Below, in pieces: positions 46,413 through 60,023 of a DNA stretch of 64,000 nucleotides. Source of the stretch: Streptomyces spinoverrucosus (lineage in GTDB: Bacteria; Actinomycetota; Actinomycetes; Streptomycetales; Streptomycetaceae); contig NZ_BJND01000008.1 in the NCBI RefSeq assembly GCF_006539505.1, positions 186,001 through 250,000 of the forward strand. Reading direction: 5' to 3'. A program made the position numbers and the translations under genes. Position 1 is the stretch's first letter. Every line of letters begins with the position of its first letter. The notes beneath the pieces were generated by a model. The model did no database searches. It was not told the DNA's origin and worked only from the letters and a program-made list of their open reading frames with translations.

Positions 46413-46660
46413 CGCACGTGTCAACCCTCGGACACCAAGGGTGAGTTTCCGGCCGGATAAAGGGTTTCCCCTGTATCCGTCCGGCGGTTCCGTTGCCTAT
46501 CGTTCCAGCACAGCTGACCCACAGGTAACCCCTGACGGGTCGGTTCGCGCCAGGCCGGCCTCCGCACGCCGCTTTTCGACATACCCCCCTCCGCTTCGAC
46601 GACGAAGCGCCTCGACCGCCGCTCCGCGCTGTCCGGAGTACGGCCACGAAAGGCAAGCCC

Positions 46661-48457
<1,797 letters not shown>

Positions 48458-48488
48458 CGTAAGCCTTCACAAGAGCGTCTCCTGAGCG

Positions 48489-48528
48489 GGCGGGTCGACC
48501 GGTGCGGATGGGTGCCGGTCGGCCCGCC
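48489..48528 (+). terminator. Terminator after the subtilisin gene
   Basis: GGCGGGTCGACCGG pairs with CCGGTCGGCCCGCC across a 12-nt loop, 32 bp after the stop, followed by TTGTTGT. One mismatch in 14 pairs. It also separates the protease from the convergent receptor gene. Confidence 0.8.
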
Positions 48529-48583
48529 TTGTTGTCGTGTCCGGACGTGTCGGAGTCGGTTCACTGAAACGTCCGGCGGATCG

Positions 48584-49231
48584 CTACGCCACCCGGCTCT
48601 CCAGCGACGCCAGCACCCGCGCCCCCCGGTCGGCCCGGCTGTCCAGCCCGAGCAGTAACCCGGGCACCGCGATGCTCGGCAGCATGTGGGACCACAGCAC
48701 GGACAGGCGTCGCCCCAGATCGTCCCGCCCGGTCAGGGCCCGTGACATCAGCTGTATGCCGGTGAACGCACCGACGAGCAGCTCCACCGTCTCCCGCGGA
48801 TCCACCGTCGGCAGCAACTCCCCCTGTGCCCGCGCCTGTTCCAGCAGCGGCGTCAGATGGTCGGTCCACTGCCGGAACGGCCCGGTGTGATCCACCCCCG
48901 GCGGCGCGCACTGGTCCACCGCCAGCCGCACACTGCCCCGGAGCAGGGCGTTGCTCAGCAGCCGCTGGCCGACGACGAAGGTGATGTCGATGACCTCCTG
49001 CAACTTGCACGGCTGGGAGGGGATCGCGCCGAAGGGCACCTGCTCGTCGAGGACGGCCTGGGCGAGGGACTCCTTGGAGGGGAAGTGGAAGTACAGCGCG
49101 CCCTTGGTGACTTCGGCGCGTTCCAGCACCATGGCGATGGTGGTGGAGGTGTAACCGTGTTCGTCGAAGACCGCACCGGCGGCTTCCAGGATCGCCCTGC
49201 GTGTCCTGATGGCGCGCTCCTGTTTCGCCAT
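48584..49231 (-). CDS. Gamma-butyrolactone receptor-type TetR regulator (ScbR/ArpA-like)
   Basis: A 215-residue TetR protein. Helix-turn-helix: ILEAAGAVFDEHGYTSTTIA, then LERAEVTKGALYFHFPSKES, which is the ArpA/ScbR signature (VTKGALYFHFxSKE). The ligand domain has the conserved Trp of receptors in FRQWTDHL. The ATG at 49231 follows CGGAGGGGGGTTCTC. It is divergent from an AfsA-family synthase gene with a 191-bp shared promoter region, the classic receptor/synthase arrangement, so it should repress that promoter until its butyrolactone or butenolide binds. Confidence 0.88.
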   Translation of the reverse strand: MAKQERAIRTRRAILEAAGAVFDEHGYTSTTIAMVLERAEVTKGALYFHFPSKESLAQAVLDEQVPFGAIPSQPCKLQEVIDITFVVGQRLLSNALLRGSVRLAVDQCAPPGVDHTGPFRQWTDHLTPLLEQARAQGELLPTVDPRETVELLVGAFTGIQLMSRALTGRDDLGRRLSVLWSHMLPSIAVPGLLLGLDSRADRGARVLASLESRVA

Positions 49232-49331
49232 GAGAACCCCCCTCCGACGCCCAGTTGGCCGGTTCATGCCGTTGGCGCCACGATCGTGCCGGAACTGCCC
49301 TGATCATAGGGTGTTACGGAGTGATCGCATT

Positions 49332-49357
49332 GAAAACAAACCGGTCGCCTCGTAATC
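49332..49357. promoter_or_regulatory. ARE-like operator in the receptor/synthase intergenic region
   Basis: GAAAACAAACCGGTCGCCTC then GTAATC. The left part (AAACAAACCGGTCG) matches the AT-then-GC pattern of autoregulatory elements bound by ScbR-type proteins; the right half is weaker. It lies 65 bp before the synthase start and 100 bp before the receptor start. Confidence 0.5.
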
Positions 49358-49422
49358 TGACGCCCACCCGCAGCGGATGTCTCCACCGTCCGCAGAGCCC
49401 TTCGGGGGACGTAGGGAGAAAC

Positions 49423-50325
49423 ATGCCACTATCGCGGCAACTTGCCGAAACCCCGACCCTGACGGCGACTGTTCCCCGGCAGCTCGTGCACCGCGCGGCC
49501 GTCGCCGAGACCTTCCTCACCGGCTGGCGACGGACGGAAACCGACCGCTTCGCCGTTTCCGCCCAATGGCCCCGGGCCCACGGGTTACACGTGTCGCCCG
49601 ACCGCTCCGCGTACGAGCCGCTTCTCGTCGTCGAAACCGTGCGCCAGAGCGGAACCCTGATCGCCCACACCGAGTACGACGTGCACCTGGGCCACCACTT
49701 CGTGCTCCAGGAATTCGAAGTCGACACGTTTCCCCAGCACTTGGCCGTCGGCCCGATACCGGCCGAGCCGGTCGTCGACGTCCACTTCGTCGAGGTGCGC
49801 CACCGGGCCGGCCGCCCTGCCGGGGCCCGCTACACCGCCGAAGTACTGCTCGACGGTGCCCGCGTGGCGACCGCCCGGGTCGCCTTCACCTGCGTCGCCG
49901 AGTCCGTCTACCGCAGGCTGCGCGGCGGCCGCACCCCCGCCACCGTGTCCGCCCTCCCCGCGCCGCCCGGTCTGCCGCCCCAGGCCGTGGACCGCGCGCT
50001 GCCGGAGGACGTCGTCCTGGCCCCGGCCGACCGGAATGACCGCTGGCGCCTGAGAATTGATACCGCGCATCCCGTTTTCTTTGACCATCCGCTCGATCAC
50101 GCCCCCGGCATGCTCCTGCTGGAGTCCGCCCGCCAGGCGGCCCGGGCCCGGGCACCCGAGGCCGGGACGCCCGCCTCCTTCCGGTCGTTCTTCCATCGCT
50201 ACGCCGAACTGGACGAACCCGTATGGATCGAGGCCTCTGACGAGGGTGGCACGGACATACGGATCGTGGCCACGCAGGGGGAGTCGGCGGTCTTCGAGTG
50301 CCTGGTCGGCATGGCGAAGGAGTGA
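49423..50325 (+). CDS. AfsA/ScbA-family butyrolactone (or butenolide) synthase
   Basis: A 300-residue AfsA protein with two hotdog-like repeats: VHRAAVAETFLTGWRR and YEPLLVVETVRQSGTLIAH in the first half, DHPLDHAPGMLLLESARQAARA in the second. Glu and Arg in VETVRQ and LLESARQA are the conserved catalytic-type positions. AfsA condenses a beta-ketoacyl group with dihydroxyacetone phosphate, the first step of A-factor-type signal synthesis. The ATG at 49423 has AGGGAGAAAC upstream. It lies between two butyrolactone-receptor-type regulators. No reductase or P450 tailoring gene is adjacent. Confidence 0.9.
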   Translation: MPLSRQLAETPTLTATVPRQLVHRAAVAETFLTGWRRTETDRFAVSAQWPRAHGLHVSPDRSAYEPLLVVETVRQSGTLIAHTEYDVHLGHHFVLQEFEVDTFPQHLAVGPIPAEPVVDVHFVEVRHRAGRPAGARYTAEVLLDGARVATARVAFTCVAESVYRRLRGGRTPATVSALPAPPGLPPQAVDRALPEDVVLAPADRNDRWRLRIDTAHPVFFDHPLDHAPGMLLLESARQAARARAPEAGTPASFRSFFHRYAELDEPVWIEASDEGGTDIRIVATQGESAVFECLVGMAKE

Positions 50326-50346
50326 GATATTGTGAACGCGGGGTAA

Positions 50347-50373
50347 GAAACAAACGGCATAACCCGTTTTCAT
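50347..50373. promoter_or_regulatory. ARE-like palindrome before the CprB-like gene
   Basis: GAAACAAACGG and its partner CCGTTTTCATT flank CATAAC, forming an imperfect palindrome like the one at 49332. It sits directly before the ribosome site of the gene at 50393, so a bound receptor would block transcription. Confidence 0.55.
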
Positions 50374-50392
50374 TCCCAGGAGAGTCCAGCCG

Positions 50393-51040
50393 ATGGCGAG
50401 GCAGTTACGAGCCGAGCAGACCCGGGCCACGATCATCAGGGCCGCCGCCGACCTGTTCGACCGTCACGGCTACGAGTCGACCAGCCTGAGCGACATCGTC
50501 GAGCACGCCCAAGTCACCAAGGGCGCCCTGTACTTCCACTTCGCGGCGAAGGAGGACCTGGCGCACGCCATCATCGAGATCCAGTCCCAGGCCTCCCGGC
50601 GGCTGGCCCGTGAGGTGGACGACCGGAAGTGCTCGTCGCTCGAAGGCCTGATGCGCATCACGTTCGGCCTCGTGCGGCTCACCGTCGAGGGGCCGGTCGC
50701 CCGCGCCGGACTCCGGCTCGCCACCGGCGGCGTCGGGGTGCGGCCGCCGCTGCCGCACCCCTTCACGGAGTGGCTCGACATCGTTTCCAGGAAACTCCTC
50801 GGCGCCGTCAAGGAGTCGGACATCCACCCGGACGTCGACGTCGACGCCGTCGCCCACTCCCTCCTCAGCTTCTTCGTCGGGATACGCGTGACGAGCCGCA
50901 CCCTCGAACCCGTCCTGCGGCTGCCCCGCCGGCTCACCGAGATGTGGTACGTCCTCATCCGCGGCCTGGTCCCGGTGACCAGACGCCCGCGGTATCTCGG
51001 CCTCGCCACGCAGCTGGAACGTGAGATCAGAGCCATCTGA
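50393..51040 (+). CDS. cprB: CprB-like butyrolactone-receptor-family TetR regulator
   Basis: A 215-residue TetR protein. MARQLRAEQTRATII, AADLFDRHGYESTSLSDIV and AQVTKGALYFHFAAKEDLAH match the N-terminus of S. coelicolor CprB as I recall it, and the C-terminal EMWYVLIRGLVPVTRR also agrees. CprB is a repressor linked to antibiotic production and sporulation timing; its natural ligand has been uncertain. In S. coelicolor cprB also lies close to the geosmin synthase gene, as here. The ATG at 50393 follows CAGGAGAGTCC. Confidence 0.82.
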   Translation: MARQLRAEQTRATIIRAAADLFDRHGYESTSLSDIVEHAQVTKGALYFHFAAKEDLAHAIIEIQSQASRRLAREVDDRKCSSLEGLMRITFGLVRLTVEGPVARAGLRLATGGVGVRPPLPHPFTEWLDIVSRKLLGAVKESDIHPDVDVDAVAHSLLSFFVGIRVTSRTLEPVLRLPRRLTEMWYVLIRGLVPVTRRPRYLGLATQLEREIRAI

Positions 51041-51064
51041 GCGGCGCGCGGTACGGTGAGCCGC

Positions 51065-52273
51065 ATGCCCGACGCCGCGCCCGCGCCAGTGATCCTCGGC
51101 AACGAAACCGGTTCCTTCCCGTACAGCGTGCTGGCCGAACGCCATCCCGCGATCATCCGGCAGGTACGCGAGTCCCTGCCGTACGGCCCCCACCGGCAGC
51201 GCGCCCTCGACGCCCTGCTCACCAGCTGCACCAAAGGCGTGATCGAATCGTTCCCCTCCGACGCGCACGACCGGGACCGGTGGGCCGCGTGGGGACTCGA
51301 CAGATACGCCGGACAGTCCTGGTTCGACGTGCCCTGGCTGTGGTCGGAAAGCTACTTCTACCGCCAACTCCTCGAAGCCGTCGGTTACTTCGGCCCCGGA
51401 CCCGAACAGGCCATCGACCCGTTCGGCCCGGTCAAACTCGCCGAACTCGACGCACCCGAGACCGACGAGGAGCTGGCCGCCCTCGACAGCCTCGAATCCC
51501 GCCCGGCCGACGAGCGTGCCCAGGCCCTGCTGCACGGCTCGCTCTGGGGCAACCGCGCTGACCTCGGCTTCCGGCTGTCCGCCGGCGGCGACACCCCGGC
51601 CGCCGCCCCCGGCCTGGTCGCCGACGACAGCGAGACCCTGTGGTCACTCCTGCCGCCTTCCGGCACCGGCACCCTCTGCCTGATCGCCGACAACGCCGGC
51701 CGCGAACTCATCCCCGACCTGCTGCTCATCGCCCACCTCCTGGCCGAGGGCCGCGTCGAGCGGGCGGTGCTGCACGTCAAGCCCGACCCGTACTACGTCT
51801 CCGACGCCACCCCGGCCGACGTACTGGACGCCCTGCGCCGGCTGACTGCGGCGCCGGGCGCGGCCGCCGCGTATGGGCGGTGCCTGTGGTCGGCGACGAC
51901 CGACGGTCGGCTGACGGTACGGGCCCACCCCTTCTCCTGCGGACCCCTGCCGTACGCCGAGATGCCCGACGATCTGCGCGCCGAGCTCGCCGCGGCGACG
52001 GTCACCGTCGTGAAGGGCGACCTCAACTACCGTCGCCTGGTGGGCGACCGCCACTGGCCCCCGCCCACCCCTTTCGCCGACGTGACCGCTTACTTCCCCG
52101 GTCCGGTCGCCGCCCTGCGCACCCTGAAATCCGACGTGATCTGCGGCCTCGACATCGACACCGAGGCGGCGCTGGTCGCGGAGGAGGGGCAGGGCTGGCG
52201 GACTGGTGGGACGCATGCGCTGATCCAGGTCAATGCGTGGGCGGGTGGTGGAGGTCGAGGTCCAGGTGCTTGA
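51065..52273 (+). CDS. Damage-control phosphatase ARMT1-like (DUF89)
   Basis: A protein of about 402 residues of the DUF89/ARMT1 family. The metal-binding Asp-Asn is in LCLIADNAGRELIPDLLL, followed by HVKPDPYYVSDATPADV, and VVKGDLNYRRLVGDRHW supplies the second conserved Asp and basic patch. Family members remove phosphate from damaged or side-product sugar phosphates and related metabolites. The ATG at 51065 was chosen; a GTG three codons earlier (51056) is also possible. It follows the CprB-like gene on the same strand by 24 bp and could be read through from it. Confidence 0.87.
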   Translation: MPDAAPAPVILGNETGSFPYSVLAERHPAIIRQVRESLPYGPHRQRALDALLTSCTKGVIESFPSDAHDRDRWAAWGLDRYAGQSWFDVPWLWSESYFYRQLLEAVGYFGPGPEQAIDPFGPVKLAELDAPETDEELAALDSLESRPADERAQALLHGSLWGNRADLGFRLSAGGDTPAAAPGLVADDSETLWSLLPPSGTGTLCLIADNAGRELIPDLLLIAHLLAEGRVERAVLHVKPDPYYVSDATPADVLDALRRLTAAPGAAAAYGRCLWSATTDGRLTVRAHPFSCGPLPYAEMPDDLRAELAAATVTVVKGDLNYRRLVGDRHWPPPTPFADVTAYFPGPVAALRTLKSDVICGLDIDTEAALVAEEGQGWRTGGTHALIQVNAWAGGGGRGPGA

Positions 52274-52360
52274 TGCCGGGGACAGGCGGGGCGTGCGGCC
52301 TCACGCCGGTTCGCCCCCGGACACCGCGCCGTCTCGGCCCCCCATCCCCCCTCGGGCCTG

Positions 52361-53137
52361 CTACTCGTCCCGGTCCCGGCGGAGGAAGTCCTCGATGACG
52401 CGGATCAGTTCGAGTGGGGTCTCGTCCATCGCGTAGTGGCCGGCGCACGGCAGCTCGTGGAGTTCGGCGCGCGCGTACCAGGTCAGCCAGGTCCGGCGGA
52501 GGAGATCGGCCGACAGGGCGGGGTCGAGCGCTCCGGCGACGGCGAGCGCGGGGACCGTCGAGCCCTCTACCTGCTCGTGGAAGTCCTCGCCGGCCCAGGA
52601 GTCCAGCCAGGCGCGGAACGCCTTCGGGTCGCTTTCCGCCAGGGAGCGGGCGACCATGCGGTCCAGCCAGGCGGCGGGGCGGTGGCCGCCGGTGGTGATG
52701 TCGATGATGGCGCGCCGGTTCTCCGGCCGGTGAGCGGCGTCCGCGAACAGCTCCCACTGCTCCGGCGGCAGCGCGAGCCCGGAGGCGGGCACCGGGGAGA
52801 CGCCCACCACCGTGCGCAGCCGGTGCGGGGCGATGGCAAGCATCCGCTGGGCGATGGCGCCGCCCATGGAGTGCCCGACGACGGAGAACCGGGCCCAGCC
52901 GAGCCGGTCGGCCAGTGCCACCAGGTCGCGCGCCGCCTCACCGGTCGTGTACGCGCCGTCCGCGTCCCTGGCCTGCCCGTAGCCGCGCAGATCGACGAGC
53001 GCGTACTGGAAGGACGTACGGTCCAGGTCCGGCAGGACGGGCGCGTACGCGGACCGGTCGGCGAACCAGCCGTGCACGGCGAACACCTTGTGGGTGCCGC
53101 TGCCGTGCAGCTCATGGGGGAGCATGAAGGAGGTCAT
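52361..53137 (-). CDS. Alpha/beta hydrolase
   Basis: A 258-residue alpha/beta hydrolase. The oxyanion motif is FAVHGWFADRS, the nucleophile elbow is VVGHSMGGA, the acid is probably Asp in AGALDPAL and the base is His in CAGHYAMDETP. No signal peptide. Substrate is not deducible; an ester or lactone hydrolase is typical. It is convergent with the ARMT1-like gene. The ATG at 53137 lacks a clear ribosome site. Confidence 0.88.
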   Translation of the reverse strand: MTSFMLPHELHGSGTHKVFAVHGWFADRSAYAPVLPDLDRTSFQYALVDLRGYGQARDADGAYTTGEAARDLVALADRLGWARFSVVGHSMGGAIAQRMLAIAPHRLRTVVGVSPVPASGLALPPEQWELFADAAHRPENRRAIIDITTGGHRPAAWLDRMVARSLAESDPKAFRAWLDSWAGEDFHEQVEGSTVPALAVAGALDPALSADLLRRTWLTWYARAELHELPCAGHYAMDETPLELIRVIEDFLRRDRDE

Positions 53138-53271
53138 GCGAACACCGTGGCCGGTGGGCCGGGGCTCGGCAAGGGCGCGCGGCGAGGGTGTCGCGTTGTC
53201 GCGCCCGGCGCCGAAGTGGCGGTGCCCCCTGGCAGAAGCGCATGGCTCCCGTGTCCTGGCGGGGAAGCGGC

Positions 53272-54510
53272 TCAGGCCACCCGTATGTCCTGCCAGACCA
53301 GCCGGTGGTCCGAGGTGGGGACCGGCCAGCCGCTGCCGACCAGCCGGTACAGCGGGTCGTCGGACGTCGGCCAGAACACGCCGTTCGCGACCGGCGTCAG
53401 TCCCTTGCTGGGTATGACGTAGTCCACCCTCAGGTTGCCGGGCGCGGAGTCGGAGAAGTCGGCGGTGTCGTAGGCGGGGTTGCCGGTGTGGGTGGTGTTG
53501 GCGCCGCCCTGGCGGCTCGCGGCCTCCACTGCGCCCGCGCTGGCCGGTGGAGTGGCCGGCAGGTTGACCGCCGGGTGGTCGAGCAGCTGACGTATCGCGT
53601 TGGCGTAGCTGTCGCCGTCGTGCGGGTCGGCGTTCTGGTCGCCCGCGATCACGAAGCGCGCGCCGGGGCGCAGTCCGCCGCGCCGACCCTTGTCGTCGTA
53701 GAGATAGAAGCCGCGCCTGCGGCCGCTGATGTAGTCGGCCCAGAGGCGGATCTCGTCGTGGTTGCGGCGGCCGTTGCGGTCCTCGGGGCCGTCGAAGGTG
53801 GGCGGGGTGGGGTGCGAGACGAGGAAGTGCACGGTGTCGTGGCCGATGCGGACCGGTACGTCCCAGTGGCTCTTCGAGGAGAGCCGGAAGACCGCGCTGG
53901 CCTCGTCGCTGTAGTAGTCCGCCGGGAGGAGGTTGCCCGGCATGTCCTTCCACAGGAAGCGCTGGAAGGTGCGCACCGCGCGGGTGTCGATGGGGTACTT
54001 GGAGAGTACGAGCATGCCGTACTGCCCCGGGAACCAGCCGTAGCCGAAGGCGTCCTGCCCGTACGCGTCGGAACCGGGCGTCGTGACGGCGCCGCCACGT
54101 CCGTCGAAGTCGATCCCGGAGGCCACGCCCGTGTTGACGGGGCCGGTGAAGTGGTACCGGTAGCGCACCGGACGCGCGCCGTTCTGGCTCACGGCCAGGT
54201 AGTTGCGCTGGAACTGGCGGGCCGCGGTGCCGTCGCTGTCGTAGTCGAACTCGTTGATCAGCAGGACGTCGGGGTCGACCCGCTGGATGGTCTCGGCGGC
54301 GTTGCGCGCCTGGACGTTGTCCGGGGTGGACAGGTCGGTGACGAGGGCGCCCTGGGCGGTGCGGTTCAGCGAGGCGTTGAACGTGGCGAACCGCACCGTC
54401 CGCCGGTGGTGGCCGGTGGCCGACGCCGGGAACGCCGCGGTGCCGGCCAGTGTCGCCCCGGCGAGCGAGGCGAGCGCGGTCCGGCGGGAGAGAGCTCTGG
54501 GGTCGTTCAT
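53272..54510 (-). CDS. Secreted endonuclease/exonuclease/phosphatase family protein, Tat signal
   Basis: A 412-residue EEP-fold enzyme. The N-terminus has SRRTALASLAGATLAGTAAF, a Tat-type signal ending near ASA. Core motifs: FATFNASLNR, DVLLINEFDYD (metal Glu), VHFLVSHPTPPTFDG, FVIAGDQNADPHDGDSY (catalytic GDxNxxP) and a C-terminal TSDHRLVW (catalytic DH). This arrangement predicts a metal-dependent phosphodiesterase or nuclease outside the cell. The ATG at 54510 has GGAGTCCCG upstream. It is divergent from the geosmin synthase gene. Confidence 0.9.
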   Translation of the reverse strand: MNDPRALSRRTALASLAGATLAGTAAFPASATGHHRRTVRFATFNASLNRTAQGALVTDLSTPDNVQARNAAETIQRVDPDVLLINEFDYDSDGTAARQFQRNYLAVSQNGARPVRYRYHFTGPVNTGVASGIDFDGRGGAVTTPGSDAYGQDAFGYGWFPGQYGMLVLSKYPIDTRAVRTFQRFLWKDMPGNLLPADYYSDEASAVFRLSSKSHWDVPVRIGHDTVHFLVSHPTPPTFDGPEDRNGRRNHDEIRLWADYISGRRRGFYLYDDKGRRGGLRPGARFVIAGDQNADPHDGDSYANAIRQLLDHPAVNLPATPPASAGAVEAASRQGGANTTHTGNPAYDTADFSDSAPGNLRVDYVIPSKGLTPVANGVFWPTSDDPLYRLVGSGWPVPTSDHRLVWQDIRVA

Positions 54511-54691
54511 CGGGACTCCGTAAGTCTGGGAGTTGCGTGGGTCCAAGGTCGCTTGTTCTGCAATTGCCGTAGTCTGCGCGCGTAGAGATGAACGCCACAA
54601 GGCCCGGCGAGAACTCCCGGATTCACCCTTGATTCACGCGATGGTGTGATCATGTCCTGGCCCGCGGATGCCCCCGGTGGGCCGGGGGTAG

Positions 54692-58388
<3,697 letters not shown>

Positions 58389-58543
58389 GTCACAGAACGT
58401 AACAGGGCCCACTGACAACGCGGTGCGCCGCTGCCTCTGCCCATGCACTGGCGCACCTTCCATTTCTGATGGTGAGTCAGTCTCACTCGTTCGTGGCTCG
58501 TTGTGCGCCGTTGCGCCGGGTAGTGCACCAGGGGAGGTGAACC

Positions 58544-59149
58544 ATGGAACAGACTGCGCTGCGTCCCAAGCCGAAGCCCGGTCAGGAGCCCGGTGGCACC
58601 GGCTCCAAACCCGTCAAGCGCCCGCATGCCGCGCGCCGACGCGGCCGACGGCTCACGACCCTGCTGCTCGGCCTGCTCGTCGCGGTGGTGCTGGTGCTGT
58701 CCGGCGTCGGACTGGGCACGGTGGCCGCGACGGTGATCGGCATGAGCAAGCTCGCCGAACTCCAAAGCCAACCAGGCCGACCCGGCCGCCCCGGACCGTC
58801 GGCGCCCGCATCGCCGGTGCACCCGTCCACCTCGCCGGGCCCGAGCGCTTCCGGACCGTCGGCCGCCGCGTCGACCCCTCCGGCGGACATGGTCCTGGGC
58901 GTCGAGGTCGTGGACGCCGAGAAGTCCGGCGCCCTGATCGTCGGCGTGCATGTCCCCGGGCCCGGCTATACGGCGGGCCTGGTGCGGGGCGACGTACTGC
59001 TCACCTTCGACGGCACACCAGTCGAGTCCGCGGCGGACCTCGTACGGGCGGTCGACCGGGCGCGTCCCGGGGCGACGGTCACGGTGACGGTACGACATGA
59101 GGGCGGCGGCTACCAGCAGTTGGCGGTGGCCCCGGGGATCGTCACGTGA
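58544..59149 (+). CDS. Membrane-anchored PDZ domain protein
   Basis: A 201-residue protein. A basic cytosolic N-terminus (residues 1-38), one membrane helix (about 39-65, LTTLLLGLLVAVVLVLSGVG), a Pro/Ser-rich linker and a PDZ domain at about 112-200 (VLGVEVVDAEKSGALIVGV, YTAGLVRGDVLLTFDGTPV, SAADLVRAVDRARPG). There is no protease domain, so it may be a scaffold or a regulator of an extracytoplasmic protease. It ends 8 bp inside the convergent metallophosphoesterase gene. Confidence 0.85.
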   Translation: MEQTALRPKPKPGQEPGGTGSKPVKRPHAARRRGRRLTTLLLGLLVAVVLVLSGVGLGTVAATVIGMSKLAELQSQPGRPGRPGPSAPASPVHPSTSPGPSASGPSAAASTPPADMVLGVEVVDAEKSGALIVGVHVPGPGYTAGLVRGDVLLTFDGTPVESAADLVRAVDRARPGATVTVTVRHEGGGYQQLAVAPGIVT

Positions 59150-59897
59150 CCACCCGGAAGTGGCTGGTGAGCCGCCCCTCGTCGTCCAGCACGTGGAACG
59201 CCAGCCCGACCGGCGCCTCCCGGTCGGCGGCCCCTTCGCCCTCCCAGGGCAGCCGCAGCGTCCACGTCACACCGGGTCCGACGACCAGTGGCCGCCCGGC
59301 GAAGGTGGTGGCAGTGGCCGTGTGCGCGTGCCCGGTGATGAGCCCGGCGATCTCGGGTCGGCGCTCCATGAGGGCGGCCAGCCGGTGGGGTGCGCGCAGC
59401 CGGTAGGAGTCGGGCAGCGGGTGGTGCAGTGCGACCGGTGGGTGGTGCAGGGCGAGCAGCACCGGAAGGCTCCCGTCGAGCTCGTCGAGCGTCGCCTCGA
59501 CCCAGTCGTACGTCTCCTCGTCCAGAGCCCCTTCGTCGCTCCCCGGGATGCTGGAGTCGCACATCAGTACGGTGGCGTCGTCGAAGACGTGCGCCCCGTT
59601 GACCGGTCCCTCGGTCGCGGGCAGGCCCAGCAGCGCCTTGCGGAAAGGGGCACGGCTGTCGTGGTTGCCCGGGCAGGTCAGCACCGGGAACGGCGCGTCG
59701 CCGGACCGCAGGCCGAGGATGCGGGCCGCCTCCTCGTACTCCGCCTCCGTGCCGTGGTCGGCGATGTCGCCGGTCACCAGCAGCGCGTCCACGTGCCCCG
59801 GCAGCTCCCACAGCCGCTCGCGCACCCGCTCGGCGCGCTGCGTCGCCCGCGTGCTCCCGTCCAGATGAAGATCGCTGATGTGTGCGAGTACGAGCAC
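59142..59897 (-). CDS. Metallophosphoesterase (3',5'-cyclic-nucleotide phosphodiesterase-like)
   Basis: A 251-residue calcineurin-like phosphoesterase with the full metal set: AHISDLHLDG (DxH), VTGDIADHG (GDxxD), TCPGNHDSR (GNHD), LALHHPPV (H) and TGHAHTATA (GHxH). It resembles cyclic-nucleotide phosphodiesterases of the CpdA group. The GTG at 59897 begins MLVLAHISDLH, which is the family's usual start. Cytosolic. It overlaps the PDZ gene end by 8 bp, tail to tail. Confidence 0.92.
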   Translation of the reverse strand: MLVLAHISDLHLDGSTRATQRAERVRERLWELPGHVDALLVTGDIADHGTEAEYEEAARILGLRSGDAPFPVLTCPGNHDSRAPFRKALLGLPATEGPVNGAHVFDDATVLMCDSSIPGSDEGALDEETYDWVEATLDELDGSLPVLLALHHPPVALHHPLPDSYRLRAPHRLAALMERRPEIAGLITGHAHTATATTFAGRPLVVGPGVTWTLRLPWEGEGAADREAPVGLAFHVLDDEGRLTSHFRVVT

Positions 59898-60023
59898 GCC
59901 GGGTCCTCCCCGTGGGTGTCACTAATGGAACCCACGCATCTAAGCATTAGATCCGGTTTTCTTGAAGCCTGGCGGATCGGCGAACAAGTAATCGGTTGCC
60001 TGTTGGCGGTGGTGGGGGATCCA

